Both the position numbers and the translations under genes were made by a program. A stretch of 5,712 bases of DNA. Origin: Spirochaetales bacterium (GTDB taxonomy: Bacteria; Spirochaetota; Spirochaetia; DSM-27196; SKKC01). Position 1 is the stretch's first letter; every line of letters starts with the position of its first letter. The stretch is taken from the NCBI GenBank assembly GCA_007126865.1, contig SLAN01000049.1, positions 1 through 5,712 on the forward strand, given 5' to 3'. The notes under the pieces were generated by a model. That model worked only from the letters and a program-made list of their open reading frames with translations. It did no database searches and was not told where the DNA came from. Of this stretch, positions 1 through 4,836 are shown in pieces.

Positions 1-1149
1 ATCCTTCGCAAGGATCTGCTCGAGTTCTCGCGCGAGCGGCTCTACCCGATTCTCTCGATTGCCGGCCTCGCGGCATTCATCGCGGTGTACTGGCTCATTC
101 CGGACAGTGTCGACGAGACGGTTGCCGTCGGGGTGTACCTGGATGATCGCGGTGAACTTGCCGAGCTTTTTCTTCAGGCTGATGATGATGAGGGGCTCGA
201 TCCGGTCATCTTCGATCGGCAGGCCGACCTGCGCGCCGTTATCGCCGGACGCGCCGAACTCTGGCGCGGCGTCGACGGGGAGACGATCATTCGTGACCTG
301 ACCGCCGGGGACTCGCGTCCCGGCGGCGCTGAGCGCGTCGATCTTGTCGCCGGGATCGAGCTGCCGCCCGGATTCTTCCTCGACGTGGCAACCGGGGTGG
401 AAAGCACGGTGACGCTGCTCGTAAACGACGATACTCCGGCCGAGATTCGCGGCGCACTCGGCAGTCTGATGCGGGAGATAGCGTACATGATCGCCGGCGT
501 CGAGCTCCCGGTGACCGAGCCCGATGCAGAGGAGGTCGTGCTCGGTGTCGACCGGCTCGGAATGCATGTCTCGATGCGCGAGCGGCTGAAACCGATGCTC
601 GCCTTCTTCGTCCTTATGACGGAAACATTCGTCCTCGCTTCCCTGATCGCCTCGGAAATCGCAAACCGCACGGTCACCGCCATCATCGCGACACCCGCGA
701 AGCTTCGCCACCTGTTGATCGCCAAATCGATACACGGAATTGCGCTCTCGTTCTTCCAGGCGGTTGTACTGCTGGCGGCGATCGGGTCGTTCACCACCTC
801 CAACTGGTACCTTCTGCTTCTCGCAGCGCTGTTCGGTGCGACGATGTTCACCGGTGTCGCGATGATAGCCGGCGCGGCCGGACGCGACTTCATCGGGACC
901 TTGTTCGGATCGATGCTCTGGATTCTGCCGCTCGCCATTCCCGCGTTCGCCGCACTCGTTCCCGGCAGTACCGCGCCATGGGTCCGGGTCGTGCCGAGTT
1001 ACGGCATTATGCGGGTTCTGATCGACGTAACCTCGTACGGAGCCGGATTCTCCGATGTCGCCGGCGCTCTCGCGCTCGCGGCGCTGTGGCTGGTAGCCCT
1101 TTTCGGACTCGGGCTCTTCGTTCTTGCACGCAGGGTGGCACGACTATGA
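1..1149 (+). CDS. ABC-2 type exporter permease subunit, 5' partial
   Basis: Membrane subunit of an ABC exporter of the ABC2_membrane_3 (NatB-like) class. It would form the transmembrane path together with the next gene and a separate ATPase. The frame is open from the first base, so the start lies left of the window; 382 residues are visible. The layout is a basic N-terminal stretch (ILRKDLLEFSRERLYP), a first membrane helix at about 17-34, a large extracytoplasmic domain at about 35-195, and then a cluster of about five helices at roughly 198-218, 243-262, 268-293, 300-320 and 353-376. The stretch SEIANRTVTAIIATP (218-232), just after the second helix, is the cytoplasmic coupling segment of this family and matches one in the downstream gene. 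The protein ends in a basic tail (ARRVARL). Its stop overlaps the next start (ATGA), implying translational coupling. The substrate cannot be read from the sequence; drug, lipid or ion export are all possible. The class is confident, the substrate unknown. Confidence 0.88.
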   Translation: MLRKDLLEFSRERLYPILSIAGLAAFIAVYWLIPDSVDETVAVGVYLDDRGELAELFLQADDDEGLDPVIFDRQADLRAVIAGRAELWRGVDGETIIRDLTAGDSRPGGAERVDLVAGIELPPGFFLDVATGVESTVTLLVNDDTPAEIRGALGSLMREIAYMIAGVELPVTEPDAEEVVLGVDRLGMHVSMRERLKPMLAFFVLMTETFVLASLIASEIANRTVTAIIATPAKLRHLLIAKSIHGIALSFFQAVVLLAAIGSFTTSNWYLLLLAALFGATMFTGVAMIAGAAGRDFIGTLFGSMLWILPLAIPAFAALVPGSTAPWVRVVPSYGIMRVLIDVTSYGAGFSDVAGALALAALWLVALFGLGLFVLARRVARL

Positions 1150-2213
1150 AGCTTTCCACGATCGTCCGGATTTTTCGAAAGGATGCGGCGCTCGGTCCGC
1201 GCTCCCCCTTCGTTCTCGTCGCGGTAACCATTCCGATCGCGATGACGCTGGCCATCCAGCTTGTTTTCGGCGATCTTATCGAGGCGAAACCGAGACTCGC
1301 GCTCGTGGACGAAGGAAACTCGGAGATCACACGTGCGATCGGAACGATCGAAGGAATCGTGTCGACCGTACTCGAGGATGCGGATACGCTGCGGCGCCGG
1401 GTGGAGGCCCACGACTTCGACGGTGGGCTGGTCCTGCCTGCCGGCTTCGATCGCGCCGTTCGTGCCGGTGAGAGACCGCCGTTACAGATATACATCAGCG
1501 GCGAGAGCTACGCGGTCGACCGGATGGTACTCGCGGTAACGGCGATCGATCTCATCCGGGATGTCGAAGGGCGCGCCGCGCCGGTCGCCGTGGATGTTGT
1601 CGATCTCGGTACCGGCGACCCCATCTCCCTTTCCACACGCCTGATTCCACTCATCGCGATGTACGCATTTATCATGGCGGGCCTTTTTGTGCCCGCCTCG
1701 AGCCTCGTCGAGGAGCGCGAACGCCGTACGCTGCACGCGCTGTTGAGCACGCCGGCAACTCTCCCGGATGTGCTCGCCGCCAAGGCGGTACTCGGCATAG
1801 TTCTGACCTTTATCATGACCGCGGTTACGCTTGCGTTGAATCGCGCGCTGGGGCCCGACTACGGGTCGATGCTCGGGGTACTCGCGATCACTTCGGTGTT
1901 CTGGGCACTGCTCGGCCTGGTCGTGGGGCTGCTCGCACGAAGCTCGCAGGCACTCTTCGCGATCGTGAAAGGGGCGGGTCTCTTCCTCTTCGCGCCGGTC
2001 ATCTTCTACATCTTTCCCGACTGGCCGCAGTGGATCGCCCGGATCATACCTACCTTCTGGGCGATCGACCCTCTGTGGCGGATCATCGCCGACGGCGAAT
2101 CGCTTGCCGGGGTCGCAGGATCGCTCGCGATCGTCGCCGGCATGTGCGTGCTGCTTCTGTTCCTGATTCTGCGGCTTTCACGGCGAATGCTCGCGATAAT
2201 CGGAAGCGAGTAG
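1146..2213 (+). CDS. ABC-2 type exporter permease subunit (paralogue of the preceding gene)
   Basis: A 355-residue membrane protein of the same ABC-2/NatB-like family, probably the partner of the upstream permease in a heterodimeric exporter. The start is the ATG that overlaps the upstream TGA, with a weak purine-rich AGGGTGG seven bases before it. The open frame continues further upstream, but only inside the preceding gene. Six likely membrane helices lie at about 21-41, 167-187, 212-232, 241-265, 271-290 and 321-345. The first loop, about 44-165, is extracytoplasmic. EERERRTLHALLSTP (189-203) is the conserved cytoplasmic segment. Over 30 residues around it I count 13 identities with the upstream protein (218-247 there), and the loops share a D-x-x-x-G-[IL]-x-LP-x-GF pattern. 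No Walker motifs are present, so the ATPase is a separate protein, expected left of the window. The substrate is unknown. Confidence 0.93.
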   Translation: MKLSTIVRIFRKDAALGPRSPFVLVAVTIPIAMTLAIQLVFGDLIEAKPRLALVDEGNSEITRAIGTIEGIVSTVLEDADTLRRRVEAHDFDGGLVLPAGFDRAVRAGERPPLQIYISGESYAVDRMVLAVTAIDLIRDVEGRAAPVAVDVVDLGTGDPISLSTRLIPLIAMYAFIMAGLFVPASSLVEERERRTLHALLSTPATLPDVLAAKAVLGIVLTFIMTAVTLALNRALGPDYGSMLGVLAITSVFWALLGLVVGLLARSSQALFAIVKGAGLFLFAPVIFYIFPDWPQWIARIIPTFWAIDPLWRIIADGESLAGVAGSLAIVAGMCVLLLFLILRLSRRMLAIIGSE

Positions 2214-2226
2214 TGCATTTGTGTCG

Positions 2227-2250
2227 AATGGCGCTCCGAAGCCATTTTTT
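2227..2250 (+). terminator. Rho-independent terminator after the permease pair
   Basis: A six-base stem, AATGGC at 2227-2232 and GCCATT at 2241-2246, closes an 8-base loop. It runs into six T residues at 2245-2250 on the + strand. It begins 13 bases after the second permease stop and lies between convergent genes, as expected for the end of that operon. The stem is short and only half GC, so efficiency is uncertain. Confidence 0.7.
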
Positions 2251-2259
2251 GTAGTGAGC

Positions 2260-2276
2260 GGGTGACCCGTTCACCC
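2260..2276. repeat. Small inverted repeat spanning the VOC stop codon
   Basis: GGGTGA (2260-2265) and TCACCC (2271-2276) form a perfect 6-bp stem with a 5-base loop. The stop codon of the minus-strand VOC gene lies in the right arm. No T-tract follows directly on either strand, so it is not a canonical terminator. It might stabilise the 3' end of that transcript or help separate the two convergent units. Confidence 0.4.
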
Positions 2277-2630
2277 CCACGCCGGAAGCTCGTGAAGAAA
2301 GTACTGAAACTCGAGCCGTCGCTTCTCCGGGTCTTCGGCATAGAAATTGTAAATGCGATAGCGGGGATTTTCCTTCGGTTCGGTGGTCGAACGATCGGTG
2401 AGTAGCGCGTACATGCGATCGACCTGCTCGCGGTCGGGGTAGAAGAAGGTGATGAGCCCGTCGTTGTCCGGCCGGACCTCGGGTTGATCCTGAAACCCGA
2501 CCAGGAGATTCTCATGCCGCAATATGGTGATCGACGGCTGTTCGAGCCAGACCTCCATCCCGAGCCGATCGGTGTAAAACTCAACGATGTGCTCGAATTC
2601 CGCAGTGCGCAGGAAGATGATACCGGCCAT
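2271..2630 (-). CDS. VOC family protein (glyoxalase/bleomycin-resistance fold)
   Basis: A 119-residue cytoplasmic protein of the vicinal oxygen chelate superfamily, which includes glyoxalase I, fosfomycin- and bleomycin-resistance proteins and ring-cleavage dioxygenases. The two beta-alpha-beta-beta-beta halves are visible. The first is IIFLRTAEFEHIVEFYTDRLGMEV (4-27) followed by strands to FQD (46-48). The second runs from LITFFYP (59-65) through DREQVDRMYALL to the terminal signature DPEKRRLEFQYF (100-111). That signature carries Glu107 at the place of the family's last metal ligand. I do not see the usual His/Gln/Glu ligand in the first strand, so metal use and catalysis are doubtful. The ATG at 2630 was chosen because a GAGGAG lies nine bases upstream and the VOC fold begins immediately after it. 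The frame could extend to 2753, but the added residues are basic, unlike the fold, and overlap the next gene's start. The precise substrate is unknown. Confidence 0.87.
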   Translation of the reverse strand: MAGIIFLRTAEFEHIVEFYTDRLGMEVWLEQPSITILRHENLLVGFQDQPEVRPDNDGLITFFYPDREQVDRMYALLTDRSTTEPKENPRYRIYNFYAEDPEKRRLEFQYFLHELPAWG

Positions 2631-2639
2631 GGAATGATG

Positions 2640-2645
2640 CTCCTC
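2640..2645 (-). promoter_or_regulatory. Ribosome binding site that fixes the VOC start
   Basis: On the minus strand GAGGAG sits nine bases before the ATG at 2630. It is the only strong Shine-Dalgarno in this open frame and argues against the longer 5' extension towards 2753. Confidence 0.7.
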
Positions 2646-2664
2646 GTTTCGAGATGGAATCTGC

Positions 2665-2673
2665 AGTGTACCA
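2665..2673 (-). promoter_or_regulatory. Candidate extended -10 promoter for the VOC gene
   Basis: On the minus strand the sequence reads TGGTACACT, a TGn extension followed by a -10 hexamer matching TATAAT at four of six positions. No good -35 box is seen upstream, as is common for extended -10 promoters. Transcription would begin near 2658, giving a leader of about 28 bases that contains the GAGGAG site. Confidence 0.35.
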
Positions 2674-2708
2674 GCTACGACCGAAATCGTGGTAGCGAAA
2701 TTGTGGTG

Positions 2709-2735
2709 TTGACGCTCTGCCCGCCGTAGTTTAAG
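2709..2735 (+). promoter_or_regulatory. Candidate sigma70-type promoter for the PAP2 gene
   Basis: TTGACG (2709-2714, five of six to the -35 consensus) is followed after 15 bases by TTTAAG (2730-2735, four of six to the -10 consensus). The predicted start near 2742 is almost at the ATG (2744), and no Shine-Dalgarno is present, so the message may be leaderless. The spacer is short and this remains a tentative call. Confidence 0.3.
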
Positions 2736-2743
2736 CAATCGCA

Positions 2744-3613
2744 ATGAACGCAATACGTGCCGCCTGGAAACTCCTGCCTCCGGCCGATCGCCTGGCGGTC
2801 GGCTATCTCATTGTTGCCGCGCTACTCCTGTTCGCGCGAGTAAGTGCGTCTACCGAATACGTGACTCAGGCACTCGTCGCGGCAGGCGGTGTCGTGCTCA
2901 TAGCCGGGACGGCAATCTATCCGCCCCGATCGGCCGCGTTGCGCTTCGTGCGAGCGCTCTACCCTCTGGCCTTCATCAGCATCGCATATATCCATGTCGG
3001 TCCGTTCGCACACACGCTCTACGGGGAAGGTGTCAGTTTCGACCCGCTCGTCGCCGAATGGGACAGGCTGCTGTTCGGCTCTAATCCTCACCTCTGGTTT
3101 CACGAGCTTGCCCCCGGTCGTCCGGTCGCCGAAATCATGCATCTCCTGTACTCACTCTACTTTCCGTTGCTCCTGGCCGGTGTGCTCTACGTATGGTTCC
3201 GGCGGCGTGAAGAATATCCGCGATACGCATTCGTCTTCCTCGGATCGTTCATCACGTTCGTAGTCGTGTTCGCGATTCTTCCTGCAAGCGGTCCGCTGGA
3301 GTTTCGAGCGGGTCTTTTCGACGGAGTGGTCATGTCGCGCTTCGTCGACTTCCTTTTCGGGTTCGGAATCCCGTCTGTCGGTGGGGCTTTTCCGAGCTCG
3401 CACGTCGGACAGAGCATCGTCGTGCTCCTGCTCCTGCGTCCGCTCCGTCGCGGACCTGCGCTGCTCATTCTCTTTGTGATCGCCGGTATCTCTGTATCGA
3501 TGGTGTACGGTGCTATTCACTACGCGATCGACGCGGTCGCCGGAATACCATCGGGGATAGCTCTGTACTACGCGTGGGACCGGATCTATCGATACTGCGC
3601 CCGCGGGGGTTGA
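2744..3613 (+). CDS. PAP2 superfamily membrane lipid phosphatase/phosphotransferase (inositolphosphotransferase-like)
   Basis: A 289-residue integral membrane protein with the two C-terminal catalytic motifs of the PAP2 superfamily. FPSSHVGQS (216-224) provides the phosphate-binding serines and His220. YGAIHYAID (255-263) provides the nucleophilic His259 and Asp263. The usual first motif (K-x6-R-P) is absent; LPASGPLEFRAG (179-190) occupies its place. That arrangement, with FDPLVAEWDRLLFGSNPHLW (99-118) before it, is typical of the PAP2_3 branch containing inositol phosphorylceramide synthase-like enzymes. The chemistry would be cleavage or transfer of a phosphoryl or phospho-alcohol head group at the outer face of the membrane. 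Likely helices are at about 16-32, 42-60, 70-86, 133-151, 161-179, 222-232, 238-256 and 262-277. The start is the first ATG; it has no clear Shine-Dalgarno, and there is no good alternative before the first helix. It is divergent from the VOC gene. The substrate is unknown. Confidence 0.88.
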   Translation: MNAIRAAWKLLPPADRLAVGYLIVAALLLFARVSASTEYVTQALVAAGGVVLIAGTAIYPPRSAALRFVRALYPLAFISIAYIHVGPFAHTLYGEGVSFDPLVAEWDRLLFGSNPHLWFHELAPGRPVAEIMHLLYSLYFPLLLAGVLYVWFRRREEYPRYAFVFLGSFITFVVVFAILPASGPLEFRAGLFDGVVMSRFVDFLFGFGIPSVGGAFPSSHVGQSIVVLLLLRPLRRGPALLILFVIAGISVSMVYGAIHYAIDAVAGIPSGIALYYAWDRIYRYCARGG

Positions 3614-3622
3614 GCTCGCCTC

Positions 3623-3661
3623 TTGACGACCACCGGTTGTATATATTAATTAATATATATA
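3623..3661 (+). promoter_or_regulatory. Probable promoter region of the glutaredoxin gene
   Basis: TTGACG (3623-3628) is a five-of-six -35 box, identical to the one before the PAP2 gene. It is followed by a stretch made only of A and T (3640-3661) holding several -10-like hexamers, for example TATTAA at 3644-3649 (15-base spacer) and TATATA at 3656-3661. The exact -10 cannot be decided by eye. The AT stretch stands out sharply from the GC-rich surroundings and would melt easily. Confidence 0.5.
3640..3659. repeat. Perfect 20-bp AT-only palindrome at the glutaredoxin promoter
   Basis: TATATATTAATTAATATATA reads the same on both strands, centred between 3649 and 3650 on a TTAATTAA core. It lies 24 bases before the preferred glutaredoxin ATG and overlaps every plausible -10 box. 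A dimeric regulator binding site, or simply a very easily melted promoter, would both fit. As RNA it would form only a weak A-U hairpin. Confidence 0.75.
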
Positions 3662-3673
3662 CGTCTGGTAAAT

Positions 3674-3679
3674 GGAGGG
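3674..3679 (+). promoter_or_regulatory. Ribosome binding site that fixes the glutaredoxin start
   Basis: GGAGGG ends four bases before the ATG at 3684 and overlaps the earlier in-frame ATG at 3672. It therefore supports the downstream ATG. Confidence 0.7.
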
Positions 3680-3683
3680 TGAG

Positions 3684-3914
3684 ATGAAGGTCAAGGTGTA
3701 CACAACTCCGAGCTGCCCGCACTGCACATCGGTGAAGCGGTATCTTCGGGAAAACAGCGTTCCGTTCACCGAATACAACATCGCACGGGATCCGCGAAAA
3801 GCCGAAGAGGCACACAAGAAATCGGGGCAATACGGCGTGCCGGTGGTCGATATCAAGGGGAAAGTGCTCGTCGGCTTCAGCAAGTCGGATATCGACCGAG
3901 CTCTGAAGCGATAG
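3684..3914 (+). CDS. Glutaredoxin-like protein, YruB/NrdH type
   Basis: A 76-residue single-domain thioredoxin-fold protein, probably a cytoplasmic dithiol/disulfide reductant. It has the first strand KVKVYTTPSC, the redox-active CPHC at 11-14 on the start of helix 1, the cis-proline segment YGVPVVD (50-56) that packs against the active site, and a closing helix KSDIDRALKR. The GFSKSDIDRAL ending and small size match the YruB-type glutaredoxin-like family and NrdH-redoxins rather than classical GSH-binding glutaredoxins. Whether glutathione, thioredoxin reductase or another donor reduces it cannot be told. The ATG at 3684 was preferred over that at 3672 because the GGAGG motif lies between them; the longer form would add only MEGE. 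It stands as a single gene behind its own promoter, with no ribonucleotide reductase gene nearby to suggest an NrdH role. Confidence 0.92.
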   Translation: MKVKVYTTPSCPHCTSVKRYLRENSVPFTEYNIARDPRKAEEAHKKSGQYGVPVVDIKGKVLVGFSKSDIDRALKR

Positions 3915-3951
3915 ACCCGGGCTTCCGTTCGAGCAAGTCGCCGTTCGAATA

Positions 3952-3980
3952 TCGACCCGACGACGTGCCGGGAGTATACT
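3952..3980 (+). promoter_or_regulatory. Probable sigma70-type promoter for the small membrane protein gene
   Basis: TCGACC (3952-3957, four of six to the -35 consensus) is separated by exactly 17 bases from TATACT (3975-3980, five of six to the -10 consensus). Predicted initiation near 3987 gives a leader of about 44 bases before the ATG at 4031. This means the gene is probably transcribed apart from the glutaredoxin gene. Confidence 0.5.
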
Positions 3981-4001
3981 TACCGAGTACGGGCTATTCG
4001 G

Positions 4002-4013
4002 TCGACCGGTCGA
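4002..4013. repeat. 12-bp palindrome in the small-protein leader
   Basis: TCGACCGGTCGA is a perfect palindrome placed between the predicted transcription start and the Shine-Dalgarno of the small membrane protein gene. It overlaps a second, 10-bp palindrome, CGGTCGACCG (3999-4008). It could be a repressor operator or a short hairpin next to the ribosome site. Chance is a real alternative in CG-rich sequence. Confidence 0.4.
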
Positions 4014-4018
4014 ACAGC

Positions 4019-4026
4019 AGGAGGAG
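4019..4026 (+). promoter_or_regulatory. Strong ribosome binding site that fixes the small-protein start
   Basis: AGGAGGAG is a near-perfect Shine-Dalgarno, with its AGGAGG core ending six bases before the ATG at 4031. It rejects the in-frame ATG at 3965, which lies upstream of the predicted promoter's -10 box. Confidence 0.75.
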
Positions 4027-4030
4027 TGAT

Positions 4031-4159
4031 ATGGAATGGTGGGCCTGGATTCTGGTCGTAGTTGTTGTAGTTCTGGTCATCCGTACGAGAATAAAGGGGC
4101 GGAAGGAGATAGAGCGCAAGAAAGAAACGGAGGCTCGGAACTCGTTCGGCGAGGACTGA
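4031..4159 (+). CDS. Small single-pass membrane protein, 42 residues
   Basis: I do not recognise a family. The protein has a short acidic/aromatic start (MEWWAW), one very hydrophobic helix at about 3-17 with six consecutive valines (9-14), and then a strongly charged tail (RTRIKGRKEIERKKETEAR) ending NSFGED. The basic residues right after the helix predict N-out, C-in topology by the positive-inside rule. The tail could form a short amphipathic helix. No signal peptidase site or lipobox is seen. A strong Shine-Dalgarno and a nearby promoter support real expression. The valine codons are mixed (gtc, gta, gtt), so the run is not a simple DNA repeat. Its stop is two bases from the end of the convergent metal ATPase gene, with no visible terminator between them. 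A regulatory or assembly role for a membrane partner is possible but only a guess. Confidence 0.75.
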   Translation: MEWWAWILVVVVVVLVIRTRIKGRKEIERKKETEARNSFGED

Positions 4160-4161
4160 AG

Positions 4162-4836
4162 CTACGGTCGCACGAAGCGCAGTGTCCGTGTGGCGTTCAA
4201 GACCGCCAGCAATGACACCCCGACGTCGCCGATAACGGCCATCCACATCCCGGCCAACCCGGCGGCGCCGAGTGCAATAAATAGCGCCTTCGCGCCCATG
4301 GCGAATACGATATTCTCCCGAACAATTCGCCTCGTTCGATGAGCAACCTCAAGAGAAACCGGCACGCGGTCGACCGCGTCCTCCATCAGCACTACGTCGG
4401 CGGCCTCGATGGCTGCATCCGAACCGATCCCTCCCATCGCGATGCCGACATCGGCTCTCATGAGAACGGGAGCGTCGTTAATTCCATCTCCGGCGAAGGC
4501 GAGCTTCCGCCCCGCCGGAAGCTCCGCCTGCAGCCGCTCAATCACCGCAACCTTCTCCTCCGGCAGAAGCTGACTGTGAACCTCGTCTATGTTCAGCCGT
4601 CGCGCCGTATCGGCAGCGATTGTGTGATTGTCGCCGGTGAGCATAGCGATACGCGAAACGCCGAGATCCCGCAATGAGGCTATAGCGTCCGCGGCCTCCG
4701 GCTTCAGCTCATCGGAGACAACCACGAACCCTGCGTATACACCATCAACCGCCGCGTACACGGTAGTGCCGACGGCATCGCAATCGGTGTGCGCGATCCG
4801 TTCCCGATGCAGCAGCCGGTCGCCTCCGGCAATCAC
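4162..4836 (-). CDS. Zn/Cd/Pb-transporting P1B-type ATPase, C-terminal part (downstream of frameshift)
   Basis: This is the C-terminal half of the same ATPase as the adjoining upstream fragment, in a frame shifted by one base. From the GTG at 4836 it is 224 residues. TGDN (67-70) and GDGINDAPVL (116-125) are the hinge and Mg-binding motifs of the phosphorylation domain. SDAAIEAADVVLM (139-151) precedes the last two membrane helices. Lys183 and Asp204 in KALF...GDVGVSLLAVLNATR match the last-helix positions that mark ZntA-like divalent metal specificity. The GTG overlaps the TGA of the upstream frame, so a restart is formally possible. However, no Shine-Dalgarno precedes it, and recognisable ATPase sequence (ending GFGIRAVVGGREV) continues upstream in this frame to about 4873. 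The frame is open back to 4920. The complete, intact C-terminus suggests the damage is recent or artefactual. A lone half-ATPase would not transport. Confidence 0.85.
   Translation of the reverse strand: MIAGGDRLLHRERIAHTDCDAVGTTVYAAVDGVYAGFVVVSDELKPEAADAIASLRDLGVSRIAMLTGDNHTIAADTARRLNIDEVHSQLLPEEKVAVIERLQAELPAGRKLAFAGDGINDAPVLMRADVGIAMGGIGSDAAIEAADVVLMEDAVDRVPVSLEVAHRTRRIVRENIVFAMGAKALFIALGAAGLAGMWMAVIGDVGVSLLAVLNATRTLRFVRP

Noticed and set aside
174..938. Long minus-strand open frame of 254 codons inside the first permease gene
   Set aside because: It is antisense to a clear ABC-2 permease. Its translation is rich in Ser, Arg and Pro with no recognisable domain, as expected for an opposite-strand shadow in GC-rich DNA.
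978..1145. Longer N-terminus for the second permease
   Set aside because: The added residues are Arg-rich and lie wholly inside the first permease gene in another frame. The ATGA overlap start begins directly with a family-like N-terminus.
2006..2584. Minus-strand open frame of 192 codons across the second permease end and the VOC gene
   Set aside because: It spans the terminator and two genes with better evidence, and its product is low-complexity Ser/Arg/Ile sequence without family features.
3915..3951. Terminator after the glutaredoxin gene
   Set aside because: A CCCGGG and scattered TTCGA words occur, but there is no stem followed by a T-tract.
3965..4030. Longer N-terminus for the small membrane protein
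   Set aside because: The upstream ATG precedes the predicted -10 box and has no comparable ribosome site. The AGGAGGAG is positioned for the ATG at 4031.
4054..4078. GTT/GTA run as a microsatellite or phase-variation repeat
   Set aside because: The triplets are irregular (gtc, gta, gtt, gtt, gta, gtt) and encode part of a membrane helix; there is no uniform repeat unit.
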